Shown here: in pieces, positions 22,001 through 33,600 of the stretch
Position numbering within the stretch: position 1 is the stretch's first letter
Layout of the letters: each line of letters opens with the position of its first letter
Position numbers and translations under genes: made by a program
The notes under the pieces: model-generated
The model's database searches: none
The model's input: only the letters and a program-made list of their open reading frames with translations
Told to the model about the DNA's origin: nothing
DNA from: Sporothrix humicola
Taxonomy: Eukaryota; Ascomycota; Sordariomycetes; Ophiostomatales; Ophiostomataceae
Assembly (NCBI GenBank): GCA_021396245.1
Contig: WNYE01000024.1
Span: 1 to 64,000 of the forward strand
DNA: 64,000 nucleotides
Direction: 5' to 3'

Positions 22001-22611
22001 TGCGTCTTGAGCTTGACGTGCATCATGCGCCACGTCAGGTTCTCCATCCGCTCCATGTTAGGGAGCTGCTGTTTCGTCTTGGAGAAGAAGCGCCAGATCT
22101 CGGTCGCCAGAGGGTCTTGCTTCTGCATCTCCTCAGGGCTGCCGGGCGTCGCCGAGGCATCAGTGCCGTCGGTTCCCCGGCGCAGATCGGCAAACACATC
22201 GTCGCGCGTCAGACGGCCCTGGGCCGACTGGAAAAGCGTGTCCACGTCCAGGCCGAGACGGCCGGCAGCCGAGGGGCTGGTGGGCGAGGCCACGGAAGCC
22301 GTGGGATATGACGGTGCCACGCCCGTAGCAGATGCGGGCATGCCGCCAGCACTCTGCATGCCGCCCATAGCGTTCATATCGCCAAAGTCGTGCTGCTGGA
22401 AGTGCTCGCTCGAGAAGTCGAGGCTCAGGTTGTTGTGGTGGTTGTGGTGTTGAGCTTGGTGCTGCTGATGCTGGCTAGGCGGTCCGTGGACCGCGCCAGG
22501 TCCGCCCGTTGGTCTACGGGGGAAGCGGAAGTCGTGCTCTGTTGTTGTGGTGTTCATGCTCATCATGGGACTCGACGTGCCATGCGGCGACGTCGTGCTG
22601 GCGGCCATCAT
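19029..22611 (-). CDS. areA: GATA transcription factor AreA/NIT-2, global nitrogen regulator
   Basis: Exons 22611-21992 and 21891-19029; intron 21892-21991 with donor GTGAGT, branch ACTAAC and acceptor ATAG; 1,160 aa. AreA/NIT-2 activates genes for secondary nitrogen sources when preferred nitrogen is scarce. Exon 1 carries the conserved AreA N-terminal motif PLATEIWRFFSKTKQQLP and ERMENLTWRMM (about 167-197). The single GATA zinc finger is C-x2-C-x17-C-x2-C at Cys853, 856, 874 and 877 (CTNCFTQTTPLWRR, LCNACGLFLKLHG), followed by the basic region RPLSLKTDVIKKRNRG. The last residues EWEWLTMSL match the tail bound by the repressor NmrA/Nmr1. Between domains are long Asn/Ser/Gly-rich segments and an acidic patch (DSDADEDDAGAF). 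A very long gene-free region lies upstream. Confidence 0.96.
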
Positions 22612-24660
22612 GGCGACCAGCTGTGAAGAAAAGAAAGAAAAGAGGAAAGGGAAAAGGAAGAAACCGGAGCGCGTGTGCAGAGGTACACTGGCGCAGGTAA
22701 AATCAGACGAAAGAAAGTGTTTTGCGTTTGCTTCAAAAGATCGTCAAACCGCACAATGCGATTGTCTGATGCCCGATTGTCTGACTCGACTGATGCTGTC
22801 GCTTGTCTTTCCGCGGAGAAAGTCGAGATCGAAGGAATAGTATTATCGTGTACTGGCACCAGAGTGTCGGGACTCGACTCCAAGAACGTCTTCCAGAAAT
22901 GAAAGATGGTGGAGGGGTGCGAATTGAGTCAGGATGTCCCAAAGGAATGACAAAGATGACAATCAATGCACAGTATTGTGTATAAGTCGTATGTCGGATG
23001 TCGTCACAAAAGGAAGCACACGCAATTAAGGTGAGCAAGGTCTTGGTCTTGGGACGAACGTCACAAGAAGAAAAGTGGTGGTGAAGAAAGGAAGATGGAG
23101 AACGGGAAGAGAAGAAAGCGCGGGGGATGGGCGAAAAATTACGAGAGAAAAACCTCTTTTTGGCCTTTTCAGCGTCCCCACGTCGGCCGGGTCGTCTGCT
23201 TGGCGGGTTCTCTCCGGGGTCCAGCGCCCTTTTGCGCAGGCGATCGCAGGGTAAGGCGGCGAGGCGATCGGATCTTTAAATGATATAAAAGGAACTCCAA
23301 TTCGATCTCATGCGACAAGGCTGAGAGGATTGAACGTCTATATGTTTCTGTTCCTGATGTTTTCCTGTCCCTGGAAATCGTCGGTTTCTTGTTGGCTCGG
23401 GAATTCGGGCTCGGTCGCAAGGGGGTTCTGACTCTGACTCCTTTGGCTCTCTGGGCGAATAGTGGCGAATTGGAATGCTGAAGCTGGAGGGGCGAGGGAG
23501 ATTCAGAGAGAGGTCGGAGAGAAGAGAAAGGAAACAGAAATCAACAAATTACGAGATGCGAGAGGAGGGGGAGAGGAATCGAGAAACGAAAATGCGAAAG
23601 GAGGGAAAAAGAGAGGAGGGAATAGGAAGAGACCAAAAAATAAGAATAGAACGAGGGAAAATCGAGGTGGAACGGGGATTGGGAGTATTAAAAATAAAGC
23701 GTCTGGAAAAAGAGGGAATGGAGGGACAAGGGAAGAGGACGAAGGCAAAGAGGGAAATTGGTGAGGGTGGATGGGGGAACCGGGGAGGAGGGGAAAATCG
23801 TATTACAGAGAAATGCTGTGAGAATACAGCGCCTTGCAGCAAGCTACGAGCCCTGCGGCCGCGATTGATTATAGCGCCTGTTGGCTCGGGGCGTGGGCAG
23901 ATGGTTGACAAGAAGGTCGACCGAACAGCGACGGCCCTATGCTCTTGCCATTCCGCCTTTCCTACACGGGACACTAGTTTCTACAAGTACTGTACTTGCA
24001 TTGCTCTTACTCTTGCATCTATTTCAGGGACAGCTTGTTGCGGTTCGCTCCTACCTCTAGAAGTTTTCTGTTCGACTTTCTTGCTTCTGATGCTGTCCTC
24101 CGAGAGACGGAGGCACTCCGACAGGCAATGTGGGCAACAGCGACCGTGGCGTATGCGAGGTGGGCAACAGGAACAGGAAGGACCGAAGATCAGGACAGCG
24201 AAAAGCGAAAATGCATGCAGGGAAAGAGCAATGGCAGCGCAATGGCAGGAAAAGAGAAAATGGGAAGTCGCACTGCAAGATGCGTGGGAGGAAAGAACCA
24301 AGGAAACAGACCAAGGAAAGCGTGGGAATAGGCAGGGGACAAGCAGGAAGTTGACCTGCAGGCCAGCAGGCGGAGGGCAAGACAGATGGAACATCCGACT
24401 GAAAAATGGGGGTCGCCTCTCTTTCTTTTCTCAGTCTTCGAGCCTTTGTGAGTGAGGCCTTTGAGATTGGGGGGCCGCATCGCCGGGTTTTTCCTCTTGC
24501 CTGTCCTTCGTTCCTGCCCGCCAACCCCTGTCAGTTCCTTCTTTTTCTTGTTCGTCTGTTCGCCTGGGTCGATATTGCCCTAATTCTCAACTGCTTCAGG
24601 TCGTTCTTGCCTTGTTAAGTCGCTTCTTATTCGCTCCTTCCCGGACCCCATATTTGAAGC
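22612..24660. other. areA leader and promoter, purine/pyrimidine-biased
   Basis: No gene. The strand read by areA is strongly pyrimidine-rich between about 23460 and 23800 (plus strand almost only A and G). This creates long artificial Arg/Glu/Lys-rich frames, for example plus 23475-24455. An open frame ending in TGA at 22608-22610 overlaps the areA ATG, but it has no ATG of its own. Confidence 0.6.
23480..23790. repeat. Long polypurine/polypyrimidine tract
   Basis: About 300 bp in which the plus strand is mostly A and G (GAGAGG, GGAAAG-type runs). It lies roughly 0.9-1.2 kb upstream of the areA ATG and could be leader or promoter. Such tracts exclude nucleosomes or form triplex DNA in other systems (general knowledge). 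Confidence 0.6.
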
Positions 24661-27600
24661 TGTTTCTTGACTCCGTTCGTCTTTCCCTTTTTCGTATCAA
24701 GTATGGTCTTTCATGTTAACCTTGGCAACTGCGGCTGTTGGAGAAACAGCGACCGACAAGCTGGCTTGCACTTGCTCTCGTGGTGGGCCTGGCCAAAGGC
24801 AGGGAAGAGCGATGGAAGGCAAAAGAGCAAAAGGCAGGCACAGACAGCCTTGGTGGGACTGAGGAACGAAGCAACAGGGAAACTACGGAGCAGCTACGGA
24901 GGAATAAGAGGGAAAGGACGAAACTGGTCTCAGGTTGTCAGTTGTTTTGGTGGACAGTCCCATATATCTACAAAGGTCGCCGCCTACGGACTCACAGACA
25001 CTCAAAAACTCACGGAGCACAAAGCTGGGCAAGGTCGACGACACGGTTGACGCTGCGACTTACGACACCGGAGAACGATGCGCGCAGGAAGGAGGGGCGC
25101 CAGAGGCAAAAAAGGACGGCAGCGTTGGAGACCCTGGGGCCAGTCAGAGGCGCGGATGCCGTCGCAACAAGAAAGAACGACCAGGCCGCTGTAGCAGCTA
25201 GCGCGTTAGCGCGCCAGCACTAGTCCAGGACGGTTGCAGGCATTTGTGAGCATCGAGGGACAGACGAGAGATGAGGAAGAAGATGTCGACATACTGTCAG
25301 AGCATCAAGTGTCTCGACAAGCCAACATGCGTCGAATTTAAGAGTATTTCTCAGGAAAATATGAAAAGCTCCTGCGTGCCACGCAGCCAGGATTGTGGAC
25401 AGCCCTGACGACGACGACCAATATCAAGACATCCATTTCAATACTCAATACGGTTCTCGGAACATCTCACACCTTTCACACCCAGAACCATGAGCCGTGA
25501 AGACTAGCGCGGGCGCACTAACCTCGACAGCGTGCGTGCTCCGGCGCAGCAAGAGTTGCATATAGCGAGAGCGGGTACCCGAGTCAGGCTAGGCGGAGCG
25601 TCAGCGATGGGTCCGTCCTTTTAACGCAAGACGAAGACGCAGGGTACGAAGCCAAGACCACTGTGCACTGGCCGAGGGTCTTTCTTTTCTTAAGAGCCTG
25701 AGAGACAATTTACTGTGGTACCCAGATCCAGTGGGAACAAGCAATAACGCGGCGCCTGCAGGTCGATGGGCCAGGTCGAAATGACGAGGGCGTGGGAGTG
25801 GGTGTGGATTCTGTTTACAGAGTGGGGGAGAAGAAAGGAAGAAGGAGAGAAGAGGTGAATGAAGAAAAGAATCGAAGAGCAAGAGAAGAGACGACGAAGA
25901 TGAAGCAACAGGTTGCATTCCAAGACACTCTGATACTTGAACGGAAGTGATGGACGGCCGAGACGGGGGACAGGAAAGGCAGATGAAAAGAAAGGGAAAA
26001 GAAAAGAAGAAAGGTGAGCACACCCGTCTCGTGCTGCAAGCCTCTTTCAAGGTTTAGGTGGTCCAGATGGCCCAGGTGGCACATCCCACGCTCATATGGC
26101 CCAGCCGTGGTCTGGATATGACGTCCGGAGAACATCCAAATAAGGGGTTCGTACGAGGCCCAAATACGCATCTTTTCTGAACGCGGGATGGAATATGTTA
26201 AAGATGGGATATTCAATGAACTCTGAAATTCAGATGGGGGTTTGTGCCCTTTTCGCAAACTGTTTTGCACGGTTCTCACGGACGGACTGTTCTATTTGCA
26301 GATTACCCATACAAACAGCTCCAATACCCGGTATATTGTGCTACAGGCACAGTCTGTGAAGGAAAGTGAAGGCATGGGGGTCCACGGCGTGTCTTTCGTG
26401 GTTTTTGTGCCTGTTTGGGACAAAGGCAGAGCATTTACAGCGAGCCATGCCGCGCCGGTGGGAGGCTACGAAAGGAACAAGAAGACCCGAGCCATTGAAA
26501 TAAAATGAAATAAAATCAATAAAGAATAAACTTTGAGAAGAAGACCTGACCCCCGTCCATCTTTCCACCATCCACTCTTTCCCACCCACACTGACACTTT
26601 GAGACTGGGATGCGAAAGGGAATGGCAAATGGCAGATGGAACCCTCGCCCCTGCCCGACCATCGGCTGCAAGCCATCTTCCCAGCACAAGCCGCCCATGC
26701 ATGGCAGAATCAGGGAAGGGAAGAAGTGAAGAAAGGCGGGCGAGTCACCACCGAAAATGGAACGAATTCAAATTCAGGATCAAGTCGTGGCACACTGCTC
26801 TCTTTATCTATTTCCGCACGTTCGCTTTGTAACGGCTACACGAGGTAGAAGGCCGAGGAGGAGGCAGGATGCTCGTCTTTTCCCTTATCTATCACATATC
26901 AAGGGTTCAACGACCAGAGTTGATTGTGATACCCAGCCTGCCGCGTGGTAGAGATCGGCATGTTTTCTTTAAATCAGGATGATGAAGGAGGCTCAATGGG
27001 CAAATTCGATGTTCACAAAAGTTGACAAAAGAAAGTGCATCGTAAAAGTGATGAAGCAGCACCGGAATATGCCCCTCCAAGACCCCATTTGGAAGGCTAC
27101 GATACTCGATCAACGGGACCCTTCTTTCTAACCATGCCTCAAAGTCCCGCCGACAAAGAGGGCGTACAAGAACAAACGAAGAAAGAAAGGCGGGACAGGG
27201 CCCACTCTTCGCCGTGGTTGCACGGGAAAATCTACGTTGTAAATTCGAATATACTTCCTCCATACGGTGATATCAAGGTGATGTTGGTGAGACTCGCAAA
27301 AAGAGAAAGGCCCGTCGGTTGATGAACACCGGGCGGGTCTGTTCTCTTTTCCAAAAGAGTGAAAGAGCCAGTGAAAGAGTGTGGCTGTCACCGCTAGCGG
27401 TGACCATCTCTTGGTCCTTGTCTCGGTTTCCAGCCCTTTGTGTTGGTTGTGCCTGTGTGGAAGAACGAGTGAAAGCCGTTTCTTTTCGAGATTGCTGAAG
27501 AACTAGCGACCAAAACGGCAAGGTGCTCGTCAGCTATTACCGGGCAAGACCCGGCTGGAATCGGAGCGAGAGGAACGAGAGTGCATTTGTGTGCATTTGT

Positions 27601-30600
27601 GTGCAAGATGAAAGGAAGACGGGAAAAGGCAGAAAGGTAAAGAGGGACAATCCTGAGTCGACGTTCGCATTGTGTCGCGAAGTATTTTCTCTTGACATTA
27701 CTCCGTCGATGCTCGTGAGAATTAGTAAAGTGCCAGTACATTTTTGTACCTGAATAGAGTCACTTCTTTCGAGCTTCTGGACCTTCTTTGGCATTGGCCG
27801 CCAACTGCAAGCGCCGTTGCGATTCGCTGGCCAAATACGCCAGAATGGCACTTACAAGCAGCGTGTTGATGAGTGTATCCTGCGCCAAAACTGTTGGTCC
27901 TTTTTGCTAAACTCGAGTGCAATACTGGTAGCCAGGGGACAAATTTACTTTGCAATTGGTTTGGGTAAATTTCCAAAAGCGAGCCCATTCATCAAACTCA
28001 ATGTCGATCTGGTTCGTTCGTCTGGTCGTCGTTTCGTCCCTTCTTGCGACCGCCCATTTAAATGTTCTCCAAGATCTGGACAACCTTCTCCAACTCCTTG
28101 AAATCGGTGGGCCCTACGACTTACAGATATTGCCGTTCGTCAACTGGTCTCCCCGTTTGTATCTACGGCAGTATTCTTGATGAGAAAATACAGCCGAAGT
28201 GGCAAAAATCAATACAATAACGTCCCAAAACATCTCAGGGGTCATCTTGCATGCCTGTTCTTCACTTCTTGACTCGAGTCGACGGTCCAGATCGCTCAAG
28301 CCACAACTTTAACACTGCGAGACGCACTCTCAACTTGAACAGAGCCCCTTCTTGTTTCCCATTTTGCCCAGGGCCTCCTATTTCTAATTCGAGTCTTTTC
28401 CCAGCCTGGCCAGGCCTTGCAGGCTGGCGTCGCTAGTCTGGAGGCACTTGGAGACGCTTGAAGACGCTTGGAAGCACTTGTAAACGAGAGGTGTGAGTGG
28501 ATGCTCATTGAGGAAAGTATCCCAGAGAATAAAAAACCAAAGAAAGCCCGATGGGCTGCCGCCGTCGCATTCCATCGCACCCACGGTGTAGAAGAAGCAA
28601 AGAAGGGCCGCCTCGGAAGATGCCAGGTGAAATAGGCTTCTCTTGAGTGGTCTTCGCAAGACTCTGTACTTTCTTTTTTCGTTTCTCTTCTCGTCTCCTT
28701 CTCGACTCTGCACATCTTCGCCTCTCATTTCACGACTCCTGCAGCACTAGCTTTGAGCACTAAAAATCCTACCCGCCCACCACTGCAGCAGTAAATGAGG
28801 TTCTGTCGAGCACTGTCGAGTATATGTTTGAGGTATTCCGTACCTTAATTTTGTCGCGAACAGGTTCTTTGGTTCTTCGTTCTTTCCTTTTGTCTGCTTG
28901 CAAGCCTGAGCCTGGTGCTCGCGTGGCAGGAGACCCCACTTTGCCTCTTAATTTGGTCCCGCTTTTATATAGTACACTGTAAAATGTACTTTTTCAAAGG
29001 GCAAAAACAATGGGACCCTTCTTGCAATTTCACATGCTTTAGCATCGTCGCTTCTCAACGAGTGTTTTACGTCGACTGCCCACGAATCATGCACCCTTTC
29101 TCGCGATCTAGAAGCTCTGTGCTCTCTCCTTTGTTTACGACCAACAGACGAGAGCTGTGGCTCGAACAAGATCGCTCTTTCCCTTTTCCCATTCAGAACA
29201 TCAACAGGAGCCGAAACGAGAACCAAAAGGGAAAGAGCGGACCCCCACTCTTCCCGGAACCAACCGACCAATCAACTAGCACCTATTCCAGCTGCAAGTA
29301 TTTTGTACTCTGCATGCAAACCTCTCTGTGCAAACGGGAACTCTCGAGTCTAGTGTCGAGGCTTCGTCTCAAGGCAAAAGTAAAAAAGGTCAGGGGCACA
29401 ATGATCGCCGCCGTTCGTGATGCGAAAGCCGTTCGAAGGCTAAAAATGGGTGTCGTGCGCACAGGCACACCATACTCGACTCCAAAGAGTTTCCCAGATG
29501 ACGGAGGATGCCGTCACGAGGAGAGAGTGGGCTCTTGTGCACCTTGACCGTAAGATTCCTTGTACTTTGTGTCGCAAGGAAAACATCTCCAGAGAGTCAT
29601 AAGACGGACAAGACAGCAGGATAGGACAAACAAAACGGCCAACGGGCGGGCGAATATGTACAAAAGTGAAAACAGCCGACATGTCTCGTGCGACACAAGT
29701 ACCCCAGTCTCTTTTTTGAGATGCTTTTCCAAATACAACCTGCAAAAAGAATATGACCATGCGGGGAATAGCTCCTTTGAGAAATCGTGTCAGGGGCAGC
29801 CTTCTCTCGTGACAAGGTCATTCTTTGTCTGTGTTTTTCTTTTCTTTCTTTTTTCTGTTCCTTTTCATGGTCGTGTGTCTTGAAAAGAAGCTGCGTCTTT
29901 TTTGAGGTACAAAGGTACAAAATGCACCTCAGGTGGAGTGGGGGTGCAATACCGGCAGAGAAAGTGAGTGACGCACGGAGCACTTTGAAAATGCACACGC
30001 AAAACCGCAAAACTGCAGACAGAACTTTCCAAAGCACACGAAAAGAAAAGGCTCACAATGTGGCGCGGGAAATGGAGGGTGGTAGCGGAAGGACAAGAGA
30101 CCCCCACGGCGGCCAGGGAGACAGAAACAAAGGCACACAAGAAAAGAAACAGGGCCCCTGGCCTTTTCGATTTCAGGCCGAGAATGGGGGGCAGGGGCCA
30201 CCCATAAATTCCAAGTTCAAATCCAAATCCTTCCCTCGGCTTTATTACAGCGCCTTTTTCATGGGTATTCTCTAGAACGGAGAAAGTACGACATGCGACA
30301 TGGGACACGCAACGGACGAGATTGTGAAGAAGAAATAAGAGACGCGGGGGACACGAGTGATGAAGCTTGTCAGTTTGTTATTTCTTTTGAATTTTGAAGA
30401 TCGCCAGACCACCACGCCATATTTTGTTGATGCCCCTTGAATCTTGTTTAGGGGACTTTTGACTTTTGAGCTTACAACAGCCCTCTAGCCAGGTCGGCCC
30501 GTGGTGGGTGGCGAGAACGAGCCATATGGCAGGCTGTTGGCGGTCCGGCTAGGACACATGGGAAGAGTGTTTACGAGCAGACAGAAAACGACAAAGCCAG

Positions 30601-33600
30601 GTACTGAAAGATGAATACAAATTGAATGAATACGTACACAATAAAGAGGCCGTTCGCCTGTTTGTCTCGCCGTCTTGGCTTCTTGTCTATTGACATCCGG
30701 TTCAAACACCAGTGGCGTATTACATGCACTTAAGAATAAGTATGCTTTCCTGCAAAGTATCTTATTCTCGCACAGTTGCATTTTGCCTCTTGCCTCTTCG
30801 ATTTCAAAGTCCAACCCCTGTTTCTCTTGGCCCTAGCCAGTATTTGATGCTCCCGTGGTCGACTTTGTGGAATACACGTTCAAGAAACAGAAATACAGGC
30901 GACCCCCATGTCGAGTGAAAAGCAAGGGAGAATGAGCGACAGGAGACAGAGACAACTTGGAGAAGAATGGCGTTACCTGTAATACGGAGTACACAAAGCG
31001 AAGTACTTGTAACTGCAAGGTTAAACTGTGAGCGGCAACGGTTTCTGCCGTTGTTGTTCTAGGCTGGTCTGACGTGCATGTGTCTTGTGCCGTGTCTTGC
31101 TCTTGTGTGTCTACTTGTGTACTTTGACTTTGATTCTCGTTCGTCGAGTCTCCCCACACTTGCAATCCTTCTTTTTCTGTCATTCACTTGTGTTCCAGAA
31201 AATACGGAAGAGGGCTTGCATCTGTATGTCTCGATTGAAAATAGCGATGGCCAGAGGTGCATACGGCTTTGTCTGTTCCGTCAAAGACAGCCAGCATTTG
31301 AGGTTTTGAGTTCAAGACAGCATTGCCCCTGAATGTTGACATACTTGTCCTCTTCATTGTTGAGATACTTTCAACATGTAAAACAACGACCACAGCTCCA
31401 CTTGAGCTGTCGTCGAGGGGCAAAATGACGTGGACCTGGATATGGAGAGTCGTGAACTTAATACTTGCAGTTGTGAGCAAACCCATAGTATTTGAGAGTA
31501 CTTGTTACAAGAATCTCGGGCATCGACCCCGAAATGCTTCATTTCACATGGCAGAACTGGACCAACTGCCTGCAAGGCAGCGGAGGGTGGAGAGCCCCAG
31601 GGACGCTACGAATCAACTCGACGTATTACAATGTTCACAGTGACAGACGGCTCCATTTGTCTTCTCTCATTCTTTGTGTTATTTCACCGGGCCCTGGCTA
31701 ACGAAACAAGGCGTCAAAGAGAAGACTGACAGAGACAAGTCCAGAAAGTTACAAGGCCCGGCGAATTGTGGACACGGACAAGAAGAGAATAGTAGAAAAA
31801 GTAGTACAAAAGCCCCGGCGTTGCGGAACCGCGTTTTCTCTTTCGTCCTCACACAAGCCAACACCTTGAGCCTTCAAGGCTTAAAGCCGTCCAGGCTAGG
31901 CGACGCCAGGCGGCCCAGCGTTTGAAAGCCAGTGTTCCAGGCCCTTGTCGCTCCCTTCCGGGACAACTCTGAATTACTGCGAGTTTTTGAGCCATGCACT
32001 TTGCGACTTTGCGACTCTACGCTGCAACTGTCACTACGGCAGGTTGCATTCCTATTGCTCGTTCCCTTACCGTCTAGCCTTATAGGTAGGTAGGTTCGGC
32101 CGAAACCAAAAACGGCTTTGAAGAAAGCATAATATCGCATCGTGGTCAATGGCTGTCCTCACCTTCTAGCATCAAAGTTGAAAAATAGAGACAAAGACGA
32201 AACGATTCTTGATTCTGCATGATGCGGTGTAGAATTGTCGATGCTCGAGTTTTCGCTCCATGAAGCAGACCAGCATGTAAGCGAACTGGAGAAATAGACG
32301 TGCAAATACACCGATCTGGCTGGCAATGACGACACTTGTCGATGTATCCAAGCTCGCCATGTAACGAGATCGAAACACGTAACCTGACAAGCAATCTGGA
32401 ATGTCTAGCAATAGACGGGCATCTCGACAGCTTTGTTGAGAAACACGCATTGGAAATCAACAATTGTTGACATGCACGTCCACCTCCAGTTCAGGGGGAC
32501 ATGGAGAACCTCTTCCGGCTTCTTTTCTTTGCGTCCGGCCCTGGCCCGTTGTCACGGTCCGAGTGTATGTGGCCTCCATCTCAGAAAAAGAAAACTGACA
32601 AAACAGTGACGACAACTGGAGCGAAGATCCCTGACTGTGATGCGTTTTGCTGCCGTCCGGTTCCCCGTAAAATCCATCAAAAAGACGGAGTGAAACCTCG
32701 TCGGGCTGATAAAGGTGATAAGATGCAAAAAGGCCAAGGATTCGCATCGAATAAAACGTCTCAAAATCAACGTACCCCAAACGGTTTCTCAACGTGCGAC
32801 GTAAGGCGGGCATTGGCACTGACAATCGATTACTCGATTCCATTGTGCAACCAACCGAGAAAAAGAGCGGGGCAGCGCGGCTGGCAACGAATGGTGCTGC
32901 ACTGGCACCAAATGGCAGCAAAAAAAGTGGAGTGCAGGCACGACTGCAGGACACTCACAGTAAAATCTGTGAGCACGGCCTACCACTGCACCGCCGTCGA
33001 AACGACCAAAATAAACATCGCGGCGAGAGGTCGACAAGGGAACCCAGGGAGCGGGAGGATGAGGGATGGAGGGGCAGAGCGACGATAATTCGAGATGGCG
33101 CTTCCCCACCGACTTTTGATCTCCTTTTGGGCTGAATAGTTCGAGACCCGAAACTATTGGCTTTGCTGCTATTCGTTTTGTGAGAATGGTGCGAAAAGTG
33201 CCCCATGTCCGGGTTGGAATCCGAAGGCTAGAGCCAAGTGTTGTTGTGACTGTTTGTCGTGATGTGCCCCTCGTGGCACCAGAATCCAGATGTGACCCCA
33301 CAGACCCTTGTTTTTGTTTCCCAAGCCTTGCTGTTGTCGTCTGTCGGCCGAGGGTCCCCTTTCGAGCATCGTAGGTGGGGGGTTGCGATGAGCGCAAAAT
33401 GAAAAAGCAAATTGGGCGAAAATGTGTTGAGAGGGCTCCATTGGCAATAACGAAAACAAGTCGGGGCCAGGCAGCCGAACAAGACGACGGTGCCCTTCGT
33501 GATGCTTGGCGAGACTGTCGAAAACTTGAGAATGGTCGTGGTCGTATCCACAAGTATGACCAGTGCTTCGCTTGGTGATGCGCCGTAAATACCGCACATC

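Noticed and set aside
22608..22883. Upstream frame whose TGA overlaps the areA ATG, suggesting reinitiation control
   Set aside because: It contains no ATG; the only possible start is TTG, so it is not a credible uORF.
23475..24455. 326-codon plus-strand frame
   Set aside because: Arg/Glu/Lys/Gly-rich reading of a polypurine tract followed by irregular sequence; no domain, no supporting splice pattern.
28915..29547. 210-codon plus-strand frame
   Set aside because: No conserved motif and irregular composition; likely a chance frame.
30700..30720. GGTTCAAAC-like B-box, possible tRNA
   Set aside because: No A box, acceptor pairing or cloverleaf around it.
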